63,808 nt of DNA from Nitrospinaceae bacterium (GTDB taxonomy: Bacteria; Nitrospinota; Nitrospinia; Nitrospinales; JACRGP01): positions 1 through 63,808 of the forward strand of contig JAJDBD010000189.1 in NCBI GenBank assembly GCA_029261575.1. The letters are read 5' to 3'. The position numbers and the translations under genes are program-made. Positions 1-8,698 of this stretch are shown piece after piece. The notes beneath the pieces are model-generated. The model was not told the origin of the DNA and did not search any database. It saw only the letters and a list, made by a program, of their open reading frames with translations. Position 1 is the first letter of the stretch. Every line of letters begins with the position of its first letter.

Positions 1-363
1 AATGGTTAATTGCATCATGGGAACTTCAGGGCCAAGCGTATTTTCCAGCAAGGCGGCTCCAGCAACTAACACAGAAGCTATCCCGCCAAATCCGTTGAAG
101 ACTGCCACTAATTCAGGCATGGAAGTCATTTCAATCTTAATTGCTAAGGCAGCACCAATCGCTCCACCAATGATCAACCCCAAAATGATCCATTCATAAC
201 TAATTATTCGTTGATTGGTTAGCGTCAGAACGACAGCCAACAACATACCCATGGCCCCCAACAAATTTCCGCGCACGGCCGTACGAGGATGCGTCAGCCC
301 CTTAAGCCCAACAATAAACAGCACAGAGGCAACTAAATATCCGATATTGATAAGTGCAGACAT
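1..363 (-). CDS. pntB: NAD(P) transhydrogenase beta subunit PntB (N-terminal part, cut by window edge)
   Basis: The first 121 codons read MSALINIGYLVASVLFIVGL and continue as a string of hydrophobic helices with the motif LIIGGAIGAALAIKIEMTSM, typical of the PntB membrane domain that carries the proton channel. The ATG is at 363, 17 nt after the pntAB stop, so it is co-transcribed with pntAB and pntAA. The family is about 460 residues, so the NADP(H)-binding C-terminal domain lies outside the window. Known role of the family: membrane-bound hydride transfer between NADH and NADP+ driven by the proton gradient. Identification is firm from sequence and operon context. Confidence 0.9.
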   Translation of the reverse strand, partial: MSALINIGYLVASVLFIVGLKGLTHPRTAVRGNLLGAMGMLLAVVLTLTNQRIISYEWIILGLIIGGAIGAALAIKIEMTSMPELVAVFNGFGGIASVLVAGAALLENTLGPEVPMMQLTI

Positions 364-380
364 TCCGTTCAATATTCCTT

Positions 381-662
381 TTAGGATTTCTTTTTAAACA
401 TGGCCAACATTCTATTCGTCACCATAAAACCACCAACGCAATTAATGGTGGCAAAAATCACGGCCAAAACCCCTAAAGTCGTCGTCACCATCGTATCTTG
501 GGATCCCGCCGATAAAAGAGCTCCTACTACCGTAATACCGGAAATTGCATTAGACCCGGACATCAAAGGTGTATGAAGTGTTGGCGGAATTTTTGTGATT
601 ATTTCAAAACCCACAAAAATGGCCAAAACAAATATTGTTAGGCCTACGATGAACATTTCCAT
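381..662 (-). CDS. pntAB: NAD(P) transhydrogenase alpha subunit part 2 (PntAB, membrane)
   Basis: A 93-residue membrane protein with three hydrophobic segments (about residues 3-22, 38-57 and 60-83). It corresponds to the short membrane part of the alpha subunit, which in many bacteria is a separate gene from the soluble part. The segment PPTLHTPLMSGSNAISGI is the conserved loop of this family. It lies 15 nt downstream of pntAA and 17 nt upstream of pntB. The split AA/AB/B arrangement is the three-subunit form of the enzyme. The ATG at 662 was chosen; a second ATG two codons later is also possible. Confidence 0.9.
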   Translation of the reverse strand: MEMFIVGLTIFVLAIFVGFEIITKIPPTLHTPLMSGSNAISGITVVGALLSAGSQDTMVTTTLGVLAVIFATINCVGGFMVTNRMLAMFKKKS

Positions 663-677
663 AGCAGATAGGTGTCC

Positions 678-1844
678 TTATGCTGAGAGTGCCGGTAACC
701 CCAAAGCTTCGCGAAGACGCGGCAGTACGACTTCACCATTCTGAGTCATCATGGTTTCTTTGGTGATTTCATCGTTCATATCTAAAGTAAGTTCGCCTTT
801 TTTCACAAGATGCAAGAGAAAAGTCGCCACATTTTTGGCAAACATTTGACTAGCATGATAGGGAACCGTTGCTGGCAAATTTTCTGGACCCTGAATCGTC
901 ACACCATTGATCACAATGGTCTCTCCTGGTTTAGTGAGTTCACAGTTTCCACCTCGCTCTGCAGCTAAGTCGACAATAACCGAGCCCGGAGCCATTCCTG
1001 CAACCATTTCAGCCGTAATGAGAATTGGGGCCTTTTTCCCTGGTATGGCTGCAGTGGAAATCACGACATCGCTATTCGCAATGACTTTGCCTAGCAGCTC
1101 TCGCTGCTTTTTATAAAACTCTTCATCTTGGGCTTTGGCATACCCACCTTTATCTTCCGCATCGCCGGCCTCTAATGGTAACTCAACAAACTTGGCGCCC
1201 AAACTCATAATCTGCTCTTTCACAGCAGGACGAATATCATAGGCTTCCACCGACGCACCCAGTCGACGAGCTACGGAAATCGCTTGCAGGCCTGCAACAC
1301 CAGCTCCAATGATCAACACTCGTGCAGGTGTGACCGTCCCAGCCGCAGTCATCAACATTGGAAACATTTTAGGTAACGTATATGCTGCCATTAGAACGGC
1401 TTTATACCCCGCAACCGTTCCCATGGACGAAAGAATATCCATACTCTGCGCACGGGTGATTCTAGGCATGAGCTCTAAAGCAAACGCCGTGACACCCTTA
1501 GCGGCTAATTCTTGAACCGATTGCGGATTGCTCAGCGCCTCAGCCATTCCAATAAGATGTTGGCCTTTTCGGAATCTCCCTAAATCCGCTTTTCCCTCAG
1601 TGGGATTCGCTCCCAATAAGCGGACTTGAAGAACAAAATCTGAAACTTCAAATACTTGCTCTCGGGTGTCGGCTATTGTTCCGCCTTTTTCAACATAATC
1701 GGAATCAAGGTATCCCGATTGTTCGCCTGCTTGAGATTCAATAACGATTTCCATGCCACCTTTTATGAGAGAAGGCAGGACACCAGGCACTAAGCTCACG
1801 CGCTGTTCACCAGGAAAACTTTCTTTGACAACACCAATCTTCAT
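678..1844 (-). CDS. pntAA: NAD(P) transhydrogenase alpha subunit part 1 (PntAA, NAD(H)-binding)
   Basis: A 388-residue soluble protein of the AlaDH/PNT family. It starts MKIGVVKESFPGEQRVSLVP, the usual N-terminus of the family. It carries the dinucleotide-binding stretch VLIIGAGVAGLQAI in the middle and the conserved QGPENLPATVPYHAS stretch near the end. It binds NAD(H) and docks on the membrane subunits to exchange hydride with NADP(H) in PntB. First gene of a pntAA-pntAB-pntB operon on the minus strand. Alanine dehydrogenase is the main alternative, but the neighbours and the C-terminus fit PntAA. The enzyme would supply NADPH for biosynthesis. Confidence 0.93.
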   Translation of the reverse strand: MKIGVVKESFPGEQRVSLVPGVLPSLIKGGMEIVIESQAGEQSGYLDSDYVEKGGTIADTREQVFEVSDFVLQVRLLGANPTEGKADLGRFRKGQHLIGMAEALSNPQSVQELAAKGVTAFALELMPRITRAQSMDILSSMGTVAGYKAVLMAAYTLPKMFPMLMTAAGTVTPARVLIIGAGVAGLQAISVARRLGASVEAYDIRPAVKEQIMSLGAKFVELPLEAGDAEDKGGYAKAQDEEFYKKQRELLGKVIANSDVVISTAAIPGKKAPILITAEMVAGMAPGSVIVDLAAERGGNCELTKPGETIVINGVTIQGPENLPATVPYHASQMFAKNVATFLLHLVKKGELTLDMNDEITKETMMTQNGEVVLPRLREALGLPALSA

Positions 1845-2023
1845 AAAGTCATATCTCGAAAAAATTTAATAGATTGTAGCTTTGAACACGTTCTCGTGTT
1901 CAGGCAAAGTTCTGATTGATATCATAGGCTTGAAAAAACAATCAATGTGCCTTTATATCTATTAAGCTGTGGGCGAAAGGCCCAGGCCAGATTTCCTTGA
2001 GCCAAGAGCCACCACTTGAAATC

Positions 2024-3289
2024 CTAAGAATAGAGGGCTTTGGCCATTTGTTCGGCCAGAAACACCATGCTACGACTCTGCGTATAACACCCATGGCCAT
2101 ATAAATGCTGCCTAGGATCCTCTTCATCAACCTGTACGCCAAATTCCACTAACACACATTGTCCATCTTTCGGGCATCGCGTGGTACGTCTCGTACATTC
2201 CAGCCATCGTTCAAATCCATCATAGGGTTCAAAAATCTCACGAAAATCTACATTTGCTTGCTCCATTTCTGGAGAAACTGTCAGAACGTCAGTTCCTGCC
2301 ACAGCCAATTGCTGCACATAATCACCGCCTGTTTGATAGGGTATTTCCCACGCCGTCTGTGGCAATTCCATCTTGGCTAACCACCGCTTGCCATCTGCTC
2401 GAATCATTCGATGATTCACCACATGGAGCAGCCGGCCAAAGCCATCAATATCCCATCCATATCGGACCGGTGTACCTAAGGTCACCATATCGATCGCTGC
2501 ACCACTTAAAAACTGGTTCTCACATAAAATTTTATAGAGTGCTTCAAGTCTTTCAACTGAGCGACCTTCCACCTTGGAAGCCTCCCAATATTTTGCTAAA
2601 ATTTCAAAAACCCTCGACCGAGCTTCTGATTCACCTGTTGTAATAAGATTGGACAGGAGGGCCAATACCTGGCCAGCATGGCCATGCGCCACTAGCAAGA
2701 CACGATTGTCTTTAGATAAAGATCGCCCAGAGCCCCATTCCTGCAAAAAATCGATGAAGTCAATCGCAGCCTCTAACCGTCCAACATGATGATGAATGGA
2801 AGACCAGACATATCGACAACAGGGAATAGGAACACCCTCGCCTTGGCTAAGCCCCTCTTCAAATTTCTTCACATAGTCTGATGTAAAGTTTCCGAACTCT
2901 TGAGCGAGGGTATCGAGTGCATCATGGGTCGATGCATCATTGGAAAGGGGTGGATAAATGAGATCTTCTGTCTTTCCAACGCCATTAGTTCCTGGCCTCA
3001 GAAGGGCGAGCAGCGATTCTAAACCTGAAATACCTCGAGAATAGCCACGCTTCAAGCCCCCCACCTCATCTAAACGAGCAGAGCCAAATATATCAGAATA
3101 CGGGTACCCATTTAAAAATATGACCCCTGTTACGTTGGATCTAGACAATTGCTCCCCAACATGGGACATGGCCTGCTTCCAGGCTTGGAGACCAATAGGC
3201 ACTCCTGGCTCAAAGGTGGGGTAGGAAACCCGCTCCCCAGGGTTAGCGCGGGAATACTGGGCATGTTGGAAATTATTGCTTTGAGGCAT
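2024..3289 (-). CDS. Hypothetical protein with a lipase/alpha-beta hydrolase-like core lacking the nucleophile serine
   Basis: A 421-residue protein with no signal peptide or membrane segment. The stretch VLLVAHGHAGQVLALLSNL sits where lipases have VAHSMGG, and DMVTLGTPVRYGW matches the lipase strand that follows. In the alignable position the catalytic serine is a glycine. Near the C-terminus LYGHGCYTQSRSMVFLAE may hold the equivalent of the catalytic histidine loop. I read it as an alpha/beta-hydrolase fold protein that is either inactive or uses another residue. I do not recognise a named family. It is a single gene between the pnt operon and a divergent secreted protein. Function unknown. 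Confidence 0.75.
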   Translation of the reverse strand: MPQSNNFQHAQYSRANPGERVSYPTFEPGVPIGLQAWKQAMSHVGEQLSRSNVTGVIFLNGYPYSDIFGSARLDEVGGLKRGYSRGISGLESLLALLRPGTNGVGKTEDLIYPPLSNDASTHDALDTLAQEFGNFTSDYVKKFEEGLSQGEGVPIPCCRYVWSSIHHHVGRLEAAIDFIDFLQEWGSGRSLSKDNRVLLVAHGHAGQVLALLSNLITTGESEARSRVFEILAKYWEASKVEGRSVERLEALYKILCENQFLSGAAIDMVTLGTPVRYGWDIDGFGRLLHVVNHRMIRADGKRWLAKMELPQTAWEIPYQTGGDYVQQLAVAGTDVLTVSPEMEQANVDFREIFEPYDGFERWLECTRRTTRCPKDGQCVLVEFGVQVDEEDPRQHLYGHGCYTQSRSMVFLAEQMAKALYS

Positions 3290-3570
3290 CAGTACAAATC
3301 TCGATTGTCAAAGGGCTATTCTCTTAGTCTATACCGACTTCTAAGAGCAAGAGGCACATCATTTTTTTTATCTGATCCTTATACCAGACAACCAACAAGC
3401 TCTCGTTAGTTGACCGCCTGAAAATCTGCATGATAAGTTCAATTGCCTTGATGGCCTTCATAATGAAGAGACTCTTGTTGAGAGAAGGCTCTGGAACGTT
3501 AACCCGTTTTCCATAAATCATTCATTTCATTTTTTCATGTCGATTTTTCACGTGGAGCATCGCAGGAATC
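3290..3570. promoter_or_regulatory. Divergent intergenic region, 281 nt
   Basis: The region separates two divergent genes (minus-strand gene starting at 3289, plus-strand gene at 3571) and must hold both promoters. It is AT-rich toward the right. I see no strong palindrome and no convincing paired -35/-10 set. A 65-codon open frame on the minus strand (3324-3521) has no good ribosome-binding site and no recognisable composition. Confidence 0.3.
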
Positions 3571-4620
3571 ATGACTATAATCTGGAATCAGTATCGACCA
3601 GCCGAAAAAAACAACAGGCCCTTACATTTGTTGACAGTTTTCTGCCTTATTGTCCTCAGTCTGGGTAGTTTTGGTTTTATTCCTAAAGCATCAGCGGAAC
3701 AAGCCGAACATATCGTCCTGGTTGTCCTTGAGGGAATTAAATCCTCGACCATTCAAAGCGGCGCCACACCGCATCTAGCCAAACTGGCTCAAGACGGGTC
3801 CGTTACTTGGGACGCCAAATCCATCACGCCTCCTCTCGCGGTCTCGGCCATGGCCTCTTTATTTACCGGATTGCCTGTGGATAAACATCGCGTAACCGCA
3901 GCTTGGGAACAGTACGATTTTGCCCGATCCTTCATGCGTTCTCCTACTGTTTTCGATTATATGGATTTGGCAGGTGGGGCGGACACTGGCGTGTTTCTCA
4001 TGGACGAACGACTCTATCAATTGATTCGACCTGAAATTTATGTCGACAAGCAGGTTTGCGGCTATACCAAACCACAATGTACACCAGAAACGGTGTCCAT
4101 CTATATTCAGGATTTTCTCAAAAGTGTTACCAGTGGAAAGGGAAATGGGTTCTGGCTCTTCGGCGTCCCAGACCTCTTGGTTGCACATTTTCCAACGGCT
4201 GCTCGAACCGGACAAAAATATGGGTGGGATTCACCTAAATATTCCGCAGCCGTGACATCCATAGATAACGCCATTGATCAGATCATGAAGAATTATCAAG
4301 AAATTGGCGTATTGGACCGGACGATGTTTATTGTGACCGGTCTCAATAGTGGTCCCCTCAATCCTCTTGCCAAAAAAGTGAAGAAGGGGGAAACGGTAGA
4401 ATTAGACCCTATCGTTCCCTTTCTTGCGTGGGGCTCCAACGTGAAAAAGCATCACACCATTTCCAAACCAGTCAGCTTATTGGATGCCGGAGCCACGATT
4501 ATGTATGCATTAGGACTAGAAACCCACACGGAATGGCAAAGTCAGGCCATGACAGATATTTTTCAATCAACTCCCAAACGAAGAACGACTGAAAATGAAC
4601 TCGAAAAAATTTACCAATAA
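3571..4620 (+). CDS. Secreted alkaline phosphatase/phosphodiesterase-fold protein with degenerate metal site
   Basis: A 349-residue protein with an N-terminal hydrophobic segment (about residues 19-36) ending in KASAEQ, so probably exported. The first strand IVLVVLEGIKSSTI and the stretch PPLAVSAMASLFTGLPVDKHRV match the core of type I phosphodiesterase/nucleotide pyrophosphatase proteins, where the first metal-binding Asp and nucleophile Thr/Ser lie. Here the Asp is Glu, and the late DHG metal motif is replaced in FIVTGLNSGPLNP. I infer a pseudo-enzyme or a strongly altered enzyme. It is the first gene of a three-gene plus-strand run with the next small secreted protein, which overlaps it by 26 nt, and a HEAT protein. 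Confidence 0.75.
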   Translation: MTIIWNQYRPAEKNNRPLHLLTVFCLIVLSLGSFGFIPKASAEQAEHIVLVVLEGIKSSTIQSGATPHLAKLAQDGSVTWDAKSITPPLAVSAMASLFTGLPVDKHRVTAAWEQYDFARSFMRSPTVFDYMDLAGGADTGVFLMDERLYQLIRPEIYVDKQVCGYTKPQCTPETVSIYIQDFLKSVTSGKGNGFWLFGVPDLLVAHFPTAARTGQKYGWDSPKYSAAVTSIDNAIDQIMKNYQEIGVLDRTMFIVTGLNSGPLNPLAKKVKKGETVELDPIVPFLAWGSNVKKHHTISKPVSLLDAGATIMYALGLETHTEWQSQAMTDIFQSTPKRRTTENELEKIYQ

Positions 4621-5077
4621 ATACCAGATGCACAATTCGAAATTCCATAGCCGAGCATGGATACAGCATGGCATGTATGTTCTACTCATTTGCCTATCTC
4701 TGATGGTTGCCCCACTCACTCAAGCTGCTCAATCCACAAATCCTCTGTTACGTGAATTTTCCATTACCGTTGACCCCAGCGCATTGAATCCACCAACGTG
4801 GTGGCATGTACCGGGCATCACCCCCTTAATTTGGACCAAAGACCCGATTAACATGGATGCCTACAAAACTACCGAGGTCAAAGAATTAAAACTGAAGCCT
4901 GGGGAATATCGATTTGGGACCTTCACCTTTGATTTTTTATTTAAAGTGACCTTATCTGGAACCTTAGAATTTTCCAAAACATTGGACCAATGCGTGAATG
5001 GCCGAGGCTCTGAAAAATTGACCATCCATTGCAGTCATACGCAACCCTATCCCCAAGACCCAGATTATCCAAAGTAA
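4595..5077 (+). CDS. Small secreted hypothetical protein
   Basis: A 160-residue protein with a hydrophobic stretch MYVLLICLSLMVAPLTQA followed by AQ, a credible signal peptide cleavage site. The mature part of about 115 residues is rich in beta-type sequence (KLKPGEYRFGTFTFDFLFKV, LSGTLEFSKTLDQCVNG) and has two cysteines. I do not recognise the family. The chosen ATG overlaps the upstream phosphodiesterase-like gene by 26 nt, suggesting translational coupling; an ATG at 4628 is an alternative that avoids the overlap. Its partner is probably the upstream exported protein. Confidence 0.65.
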   Translation: MNSKKFTNKYQMHNSKFHSRAWIQHGMYVLLICLSLMVAPLTQAAQSTNPLLREFSITVDPSALNPPTWWHVPGITPLIWTKDPINMDAYKTTEVKELKLKPGEYRFGTFTFDFLFKVTLSGTLEFSKTLDQCVNGRGSEKLTIHCSHTQPYPQDPDYPK

Positions 5078-5102
5078 ACAACCCAGATAACAAAGGCCCA
5101 AT

Positions 5103-6491
5103 ATGTCGAATTCTGTACAAGATTGGCTAGAAGCCCTCGAGGATGTGGATGATGCGACACGCGAGGAAGCGGCCAAAGCCCTGGCCGAAAAGGGGGACCC
5201 CAAAACCTTAGAACCGTTATTGGTGGCTTTGGAAGATGACTATTGGTCCGTACGAAGTTATGTGGGATGGGCACTCGCCAAAATTGGAGGCGAACAAAGT
5301 ATCGACGGCCTCATCACCCTTTTTAATGACAACATGATGGAAGTGCAGGCCGAATCGGTTCAAGCCATGGCTTCCATGGGAAAAGGAGTGGTGCCGAAGT
5401 TACTGACGTGCCTCAAAGACAAACGGTGGCGAGTCCGGGAACAGGCGGCCAAGACTCTGGGAGAACTTCGTGACTCGGAGGCAGTAAAAGGATTAATCAT
5501 TGTGTGCCGAGACCGTGATGGCGCCGTGAAAAGTGCTGCGGCCGAAGCTCTTGGAAAAATCGGCGATCCTCAAGCCATTCCTACTCTCATTAAACTTTTT
5601 AAAGATACCTCAAAAATTGTCCGGGAAACGGCCGGAACGGCCTTAATGTATATTGGGGCACCCTCTGTTGAGGCCTTGCTAGAAACCTTAAAAGATCCCC
5701 ATTTCGTAGTGCGCTGCCATGGTGTCCGTGCGTTAGGTGGAATGACCACAGACTACCAGATGGGAAAAGTATGGGTAAGAGAGAAAAGAGTCGTCGAGGC
5801 TCTGATCACTATGATCAAAGATCCTGATCGAGCCGTCCGGGAAGATGCAACAATTGCGTTAGGCAATATAGGTGACCCCCTAGCAATAGATGCCCTTATG
5901 GAAGCCATGAAAGACGGGACTGTCAAACGGCATGCCATTGCCTCCTTGGGAATGATTGGTGACCCAAGAGCTTTTGCCCCGGTATTGGCTGCATTGAAAG
6001 GTAAAGGTATTCATCAAGACGGGAAACCTATGCCAGGCTGCATTATCAGCGAAGACCTCTTAATTAAAGAAGCGGCCGCCACTGCCCTAGGTCACTTCCG
6101 CCATCCCAAAGTCATTCCGGATCTTATCCTGTTGCTGAAAGATTTAGTGCTTCGTGATTACGCATCAAATTCCTTAGTGATGATTGGGGATACCGCCATC
6201 GAACCCCTCGTTTCATTTCTCCATGACCCAGATCTTTCCAAAGTTGAGAAGGAAAGCGAACGAGTGCTGGCATTCGCCACCACTCGCATGACCGCATCTG
6301 GAGCCCTCAAAAAAGTCGTCTTGGACACGCTGGACCAACTAGGATGGCAACCCAAAGACAGTCAGAGTAAAGAAACTCGAGAAATCGAGTATACGGATAC
6401 CACGAATGTTTTGGGCGAAGGAGGGGAGGGCCGCTTTGGGAAAAGTGGAGATATTGCTAAATCAGCGAAAGCCAATAAAATCGAACGGTAA
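5103..6491 (+). CDS. HEAT-repeat (PBS lyase-type) protein, 462 residues
   Basis: The protein is almost wholly made of about 31-residue helical repeats of the form AAEALGKIGDPQAIPTLIKL and VREDATIALGNIGDPLAID, the PBS-lyase HEAT pattern with conserved VR, A-L and GD-P positions. I count roughly ten repeats over residues 5-420; the last 40 residues are a charged tail. There is no signal peptide. HEAT arrays are scaffolds for protein binding; no catalytic motif is visible. It follows the small secreted protein by 25 nt and probably shares its transcript. It resembles the HEAT genes at 11262-14963, so it belongs to a local family expansion. Confidence 0.88.
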   Translation: MSNSVQDWLEALEDVDDATREEAAKALAEKGDPKTLEPLLVALEDDYWSVRSYVGWALAKIGGEQSIDGLITLFNDNMMEVQAESVQAMASMGKGVVPKLLTCLKDKRWRVREQAAKTLGELRDSEAVKGLIIVCRDRDGAVKSAAAEALGKIGDPQAIPTLIKLFKDTSKIVRETAGTALMYIGAPSVEALLETLKDPHFVVRCHGVRALGGMTTDYQMGKVWVREKRVVEALITMIKDPDRAVREDATIALGNIGDPLAIDALMEAMKDGTVKRHAIASLGMIGDPRAFAPVLAALKGKGIHQDGKPMPGCIISEDLLIKEAAATALGHFRHPKVIPDLILLLKDLVLRDYASNSLVMIGDTAIEPLVSFLHDPDLSKVEKESERVLAFATTRMTASGALKKVVLDTLDQLGWQPKDSQSKETREIEYTDTTNVLGEGGEGRFGKSGDIAKSAKANKIER

Positions 6492-6566
6492 ATTCAGAAG
6501 ACCCTCAAGGTACCCTTCGACTCCGTCCTATCTTCTCCTTGGTTTCCACCAAGAACACCAAACCGT

Positions 6567-8228
6567 CTAGTCTTTTTGAAAGTGTAAGATACCCCAGGTC
6601 AAATGCCCGGCCATACCAGCATCCACCCAATGCTGTAATCCGACTTTCATATTGGCTAGATATTCTTCAGCGCACACACGAATAAGCGTATTGTGTTGAG
6701 CCACAAGCTCTTGCAGAACCCGCGAATAGTGGGCTGGTAAATTCTTGGATAAATCCGCAATCTCGACTTCTTTCAATTCAAGATCATTGGCCAATTGTTG
6801 ATAATATTCAATAGATCCCAAAGAATCTAAATGGATCCGATCAAGAATCGGTTGCAAGACCTTTTTTGGACACTTGGCGCTTTGCATCGGATCAGTGAAA
6901 ATAAACTGCCCACCCTTGGCCAAGACCCTGGCAACCTCTTCAAAGACTTTTTTTCGGTCTCCACTATGTAAAATGGCATCTTGAGACCATACTAAATCAA
7001 CACTCCCATTGGGGAGCGGAATATCTTCAAAGCTACCATCAATGACGTTAATTGCTAAACTAATACCTTCTTTCTGATTAAGCTCTCGATTGCGTTTATT
7101 TTGAATATCACTCAAATTTAAGCAACCCACCTGACAGCCATATTCCTTATTAAGATAACGGGCTGAGCCTCCGTAACCAGATCCGATATCTAATACGCGG
7201 GTTTTCGAATCAAGGTTTTTGACTGTAGAGGCCATCTTTTCAACCGTCCGTCGACTGGCATCGACAATCGAATCGTTATCAGAATCGTACAGTCCAATGT
7301 GAATATCTTCGCCACCCCAAATCGTGGCATAAAACCGATCTGCATCAGTACTGTTGTAATATTCGCGAGCAGTATCCACAGTAGATGAATACATCTGATT
7401 CCCTGAATTGACTGTGCTTGAACCTGTCCGTTCTTCATTTTTATAGAGTTTTTCGGCCACATGCACATAAAAGTCTGGATCCTCTACCTTATGCGTTTCT
7501 TGGAAATCGCCATAGGTTTTGACCTGCTGAAAACCGACTTCATTCATGAGCCGACGTGTATATTCTTTCCGCAACGGATACATATTTAGATGAAAGACTT
7601 CCTTATCAGGAAAGGTATAGCGAAATCTGGCTAGGCCTTCATCCACATATTCAGGCTCTGCACTGACGTTATCCCCACAATAGTAATAGACATGCTTCGA
7701 GGTAAACCCGTTGTCTAAAATCCCATCGTAATTACGTTGATCCAAAATTAGCACCCCGTCATGTCTCAACGCGGTATAAAATTCAGCCAAAGCTTTACGC
7801 CGATCTTGCTCAGCAAAAAGATGAGTCAAAGAATTACCCAGACATATAACAGCATCATATTTATAATGAATATCACGGCTCAACCAACGCCAATCAGCAT
7901 GAATGGTCTTCATGATAAAACCCGCTTTCCTGGCATTTTCAAAGGCTCTCGCTAACATTTCCGGACTGCCATCGGCACTGGTGACGTCGAACCCAGCTCG
8001 CATTAGCCGAATCGAATGAAACCCTGTTCCAGTGGCCACATCCAATATACGTTGGACACCTCGCTCTTTTAAGAGTCGGATAAAAAAGTCACCTTCACTG
8101 GAGGCACGAGCGTCCCAGTCAATTAAATCGTCCCATTTTTGAACAAAGCTATGGACATATTCCTCTTTGTACAAATCCGTTTTTCGTTTAGCGATAGGAT
8201 TATCGCCATACGCCTGTTTCTTACCCAT
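6567..8228 (-). CDS. Fused glycine/sarcosine/dimethylglycine N-methyltransferase (glycine betaine synthesis), copy 1
   Basis: A 553-residue fusion of two SAM-dependent methyltransferases. The N-terminal half (about 1-270) is the glycine/sarcosine enzyme with motif I ILDVATGTGFHSIRL. The C-terminal half (about 290-553) is the sarcosine/dimethylglycine enzyme with VLDIGSGYGGSARYL. Together they would convert glycine to betaine in three methylations; similar fusions are known in halophiles such as Actinopolyspora. I start at 8228 (MGKKQAYGDN) rather than the upstream in-frame ATG at 8294, because AGGAGG sits 8 nt before it and the second copy starts at the same residue. It is divergent from a BCCT transporter. 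A near-identical partial copy lies at 63177. Confidence 0.93.
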   Translation of the reverse strand: MGKKQAYGDNPIAKRKTDLYKEEYVHSFVQKWDDLIDWDARASSEGDFFIRLLKERGVQRILDVATGTGFHSIRLMRAGFDVTSADGSPEMLARAFENARKAGFIMKTIHADWRWLSRDIHYKYDAVICLGNSLTHLFAEQDRRKALAEFYTALRHDGVLILDQRNYDGILDNGFTSKHVYYYCGDNVSAEPEYVDEGLARFRYTFPDKEVFHLNMYPLRKEYTRRLMNEVGFQQVKTYGDFQETHKVEDPDFYVHVAEKLYKNEERTGSSTVNSGNQMYSSTVDTAREYYNSTDADRFYATIWGGEDIHIGLYDSDNDSIVDASRRTVEKMASTVKNLDSKTRVLDIGSGYGGSARYLNKEYGCQVGCLNLSDIQNKRNRELNQKEGISLAINVIDGSFEDIPLPNGSVDLVWSQDAILHSGDRKKVFEEVARVLAKGGQFIFTDPMQSAKCPKKVLQPILDRIHLDSLGSIEYYQQLANDLELKEVEIADLSKNLPAHYSRVLQELVAQHNTLIRVCAEEYLANMKVGLQHWVDAGMAGHLTWGILHFQKD

Positions 8229-8376
8229 GGAACCAAACCTCCTAAGGGGCGCTGCCATCGCCTCCCCCTCAGTAGCGGGGAAAAGTGAGGACATGACAAC
8301 TATTGTGTTGACTGAGAAAGGCGAAAGGAAGGCAGGCTTATGCCCCTCATCCTATTCCCTTTTCCTTAAGATCAGG

Positions 8377-8423
8377 AAATAAAAAAGGCCTCCGAACTTC
8401 TCTTGCGAGCGTTTGGAAGGCCC
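8377..8423 (-). terminator. Conserved intrinsic terminator in the leader of the betaine methyltransferase gene, copy 1
   Basis: On the minus strand GGGCCTTCC pairs with GGAGGCC, followed inward by AAC/GTT and CTC/GAG stems closed by a GCAA tetraloop, and outward by TTTTTTATTT. This is a textbook Rho-independent terminator. It stands about 150 nt upstream of the ATG and no gene on this strand lies before it, so it must act on a transcript that starts just upstream, as an attenuator. The same structure is found at 62990-63035 before copy 2, with a 30-nt identical core. A sensing or anti-terminator element is inferred, not shown. Confidence 0.75.
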
Positions 8424-8452
8424 GATTGTTTTGTCGAAGAGGTCTAGAATCT

Positions 8453-8482
8453 AACCCTTTACGCCCATGAGAGCAACCCTTT
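8453..8482 (-). promoter_or_regulatory. Pair of AAAGGGTT direct repeats, 22 nt apart, upstream of copy 1 leader terminator
   Basis: On the minus strand AAAGGGTT occurs at 8482-8475 and again at 8460-8453, 22 nt from start to start, about two helical turns. The same pair with the same spacing is found at 62932-62961 before copy 2, while surrounding bases differ. It could be a direct-repeat operator or part of a structured RNA leader. Confidence 0.5.
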
Positions 8483-8698
8483 TGGTTTATTTATCATGGG
8501 GATAGCACAGTTAAATTTAACAATACGCTCTATTTACTTAATTATTTATAACTATAAATTTATACTCTTTTGCCTGTAAACCGACCAAGGCCAAAATAGC
8601 ACTTCATGGTTCGAGGAAGATGATTCTTAAAGCGTTTTTCTTGTTCCTCAATGCCAATTATGGTAAGGCCTAGCCTATCTCGTACCTTCATTTAGTAT

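Larger units (their letters stand above)
8229..8698. promoter_or_regulatory. Divergent intergenic region of betaine cassette copy 1
   Basis: This 470-nt region holds the methyltransferase leader (RBS AGGAGG, a conserved GCCTTTCTCAGTCAA box, the terminator and the AAAGGGTT repeats) on its left side. Its right side, toward the transporter, is AT-rich and not conserved with copy 2. An ATG at 8660 opens an 11-codon frame that ends in TAG at 8693-8695, one codon before the transporter ATG. Confidence 0.5.
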
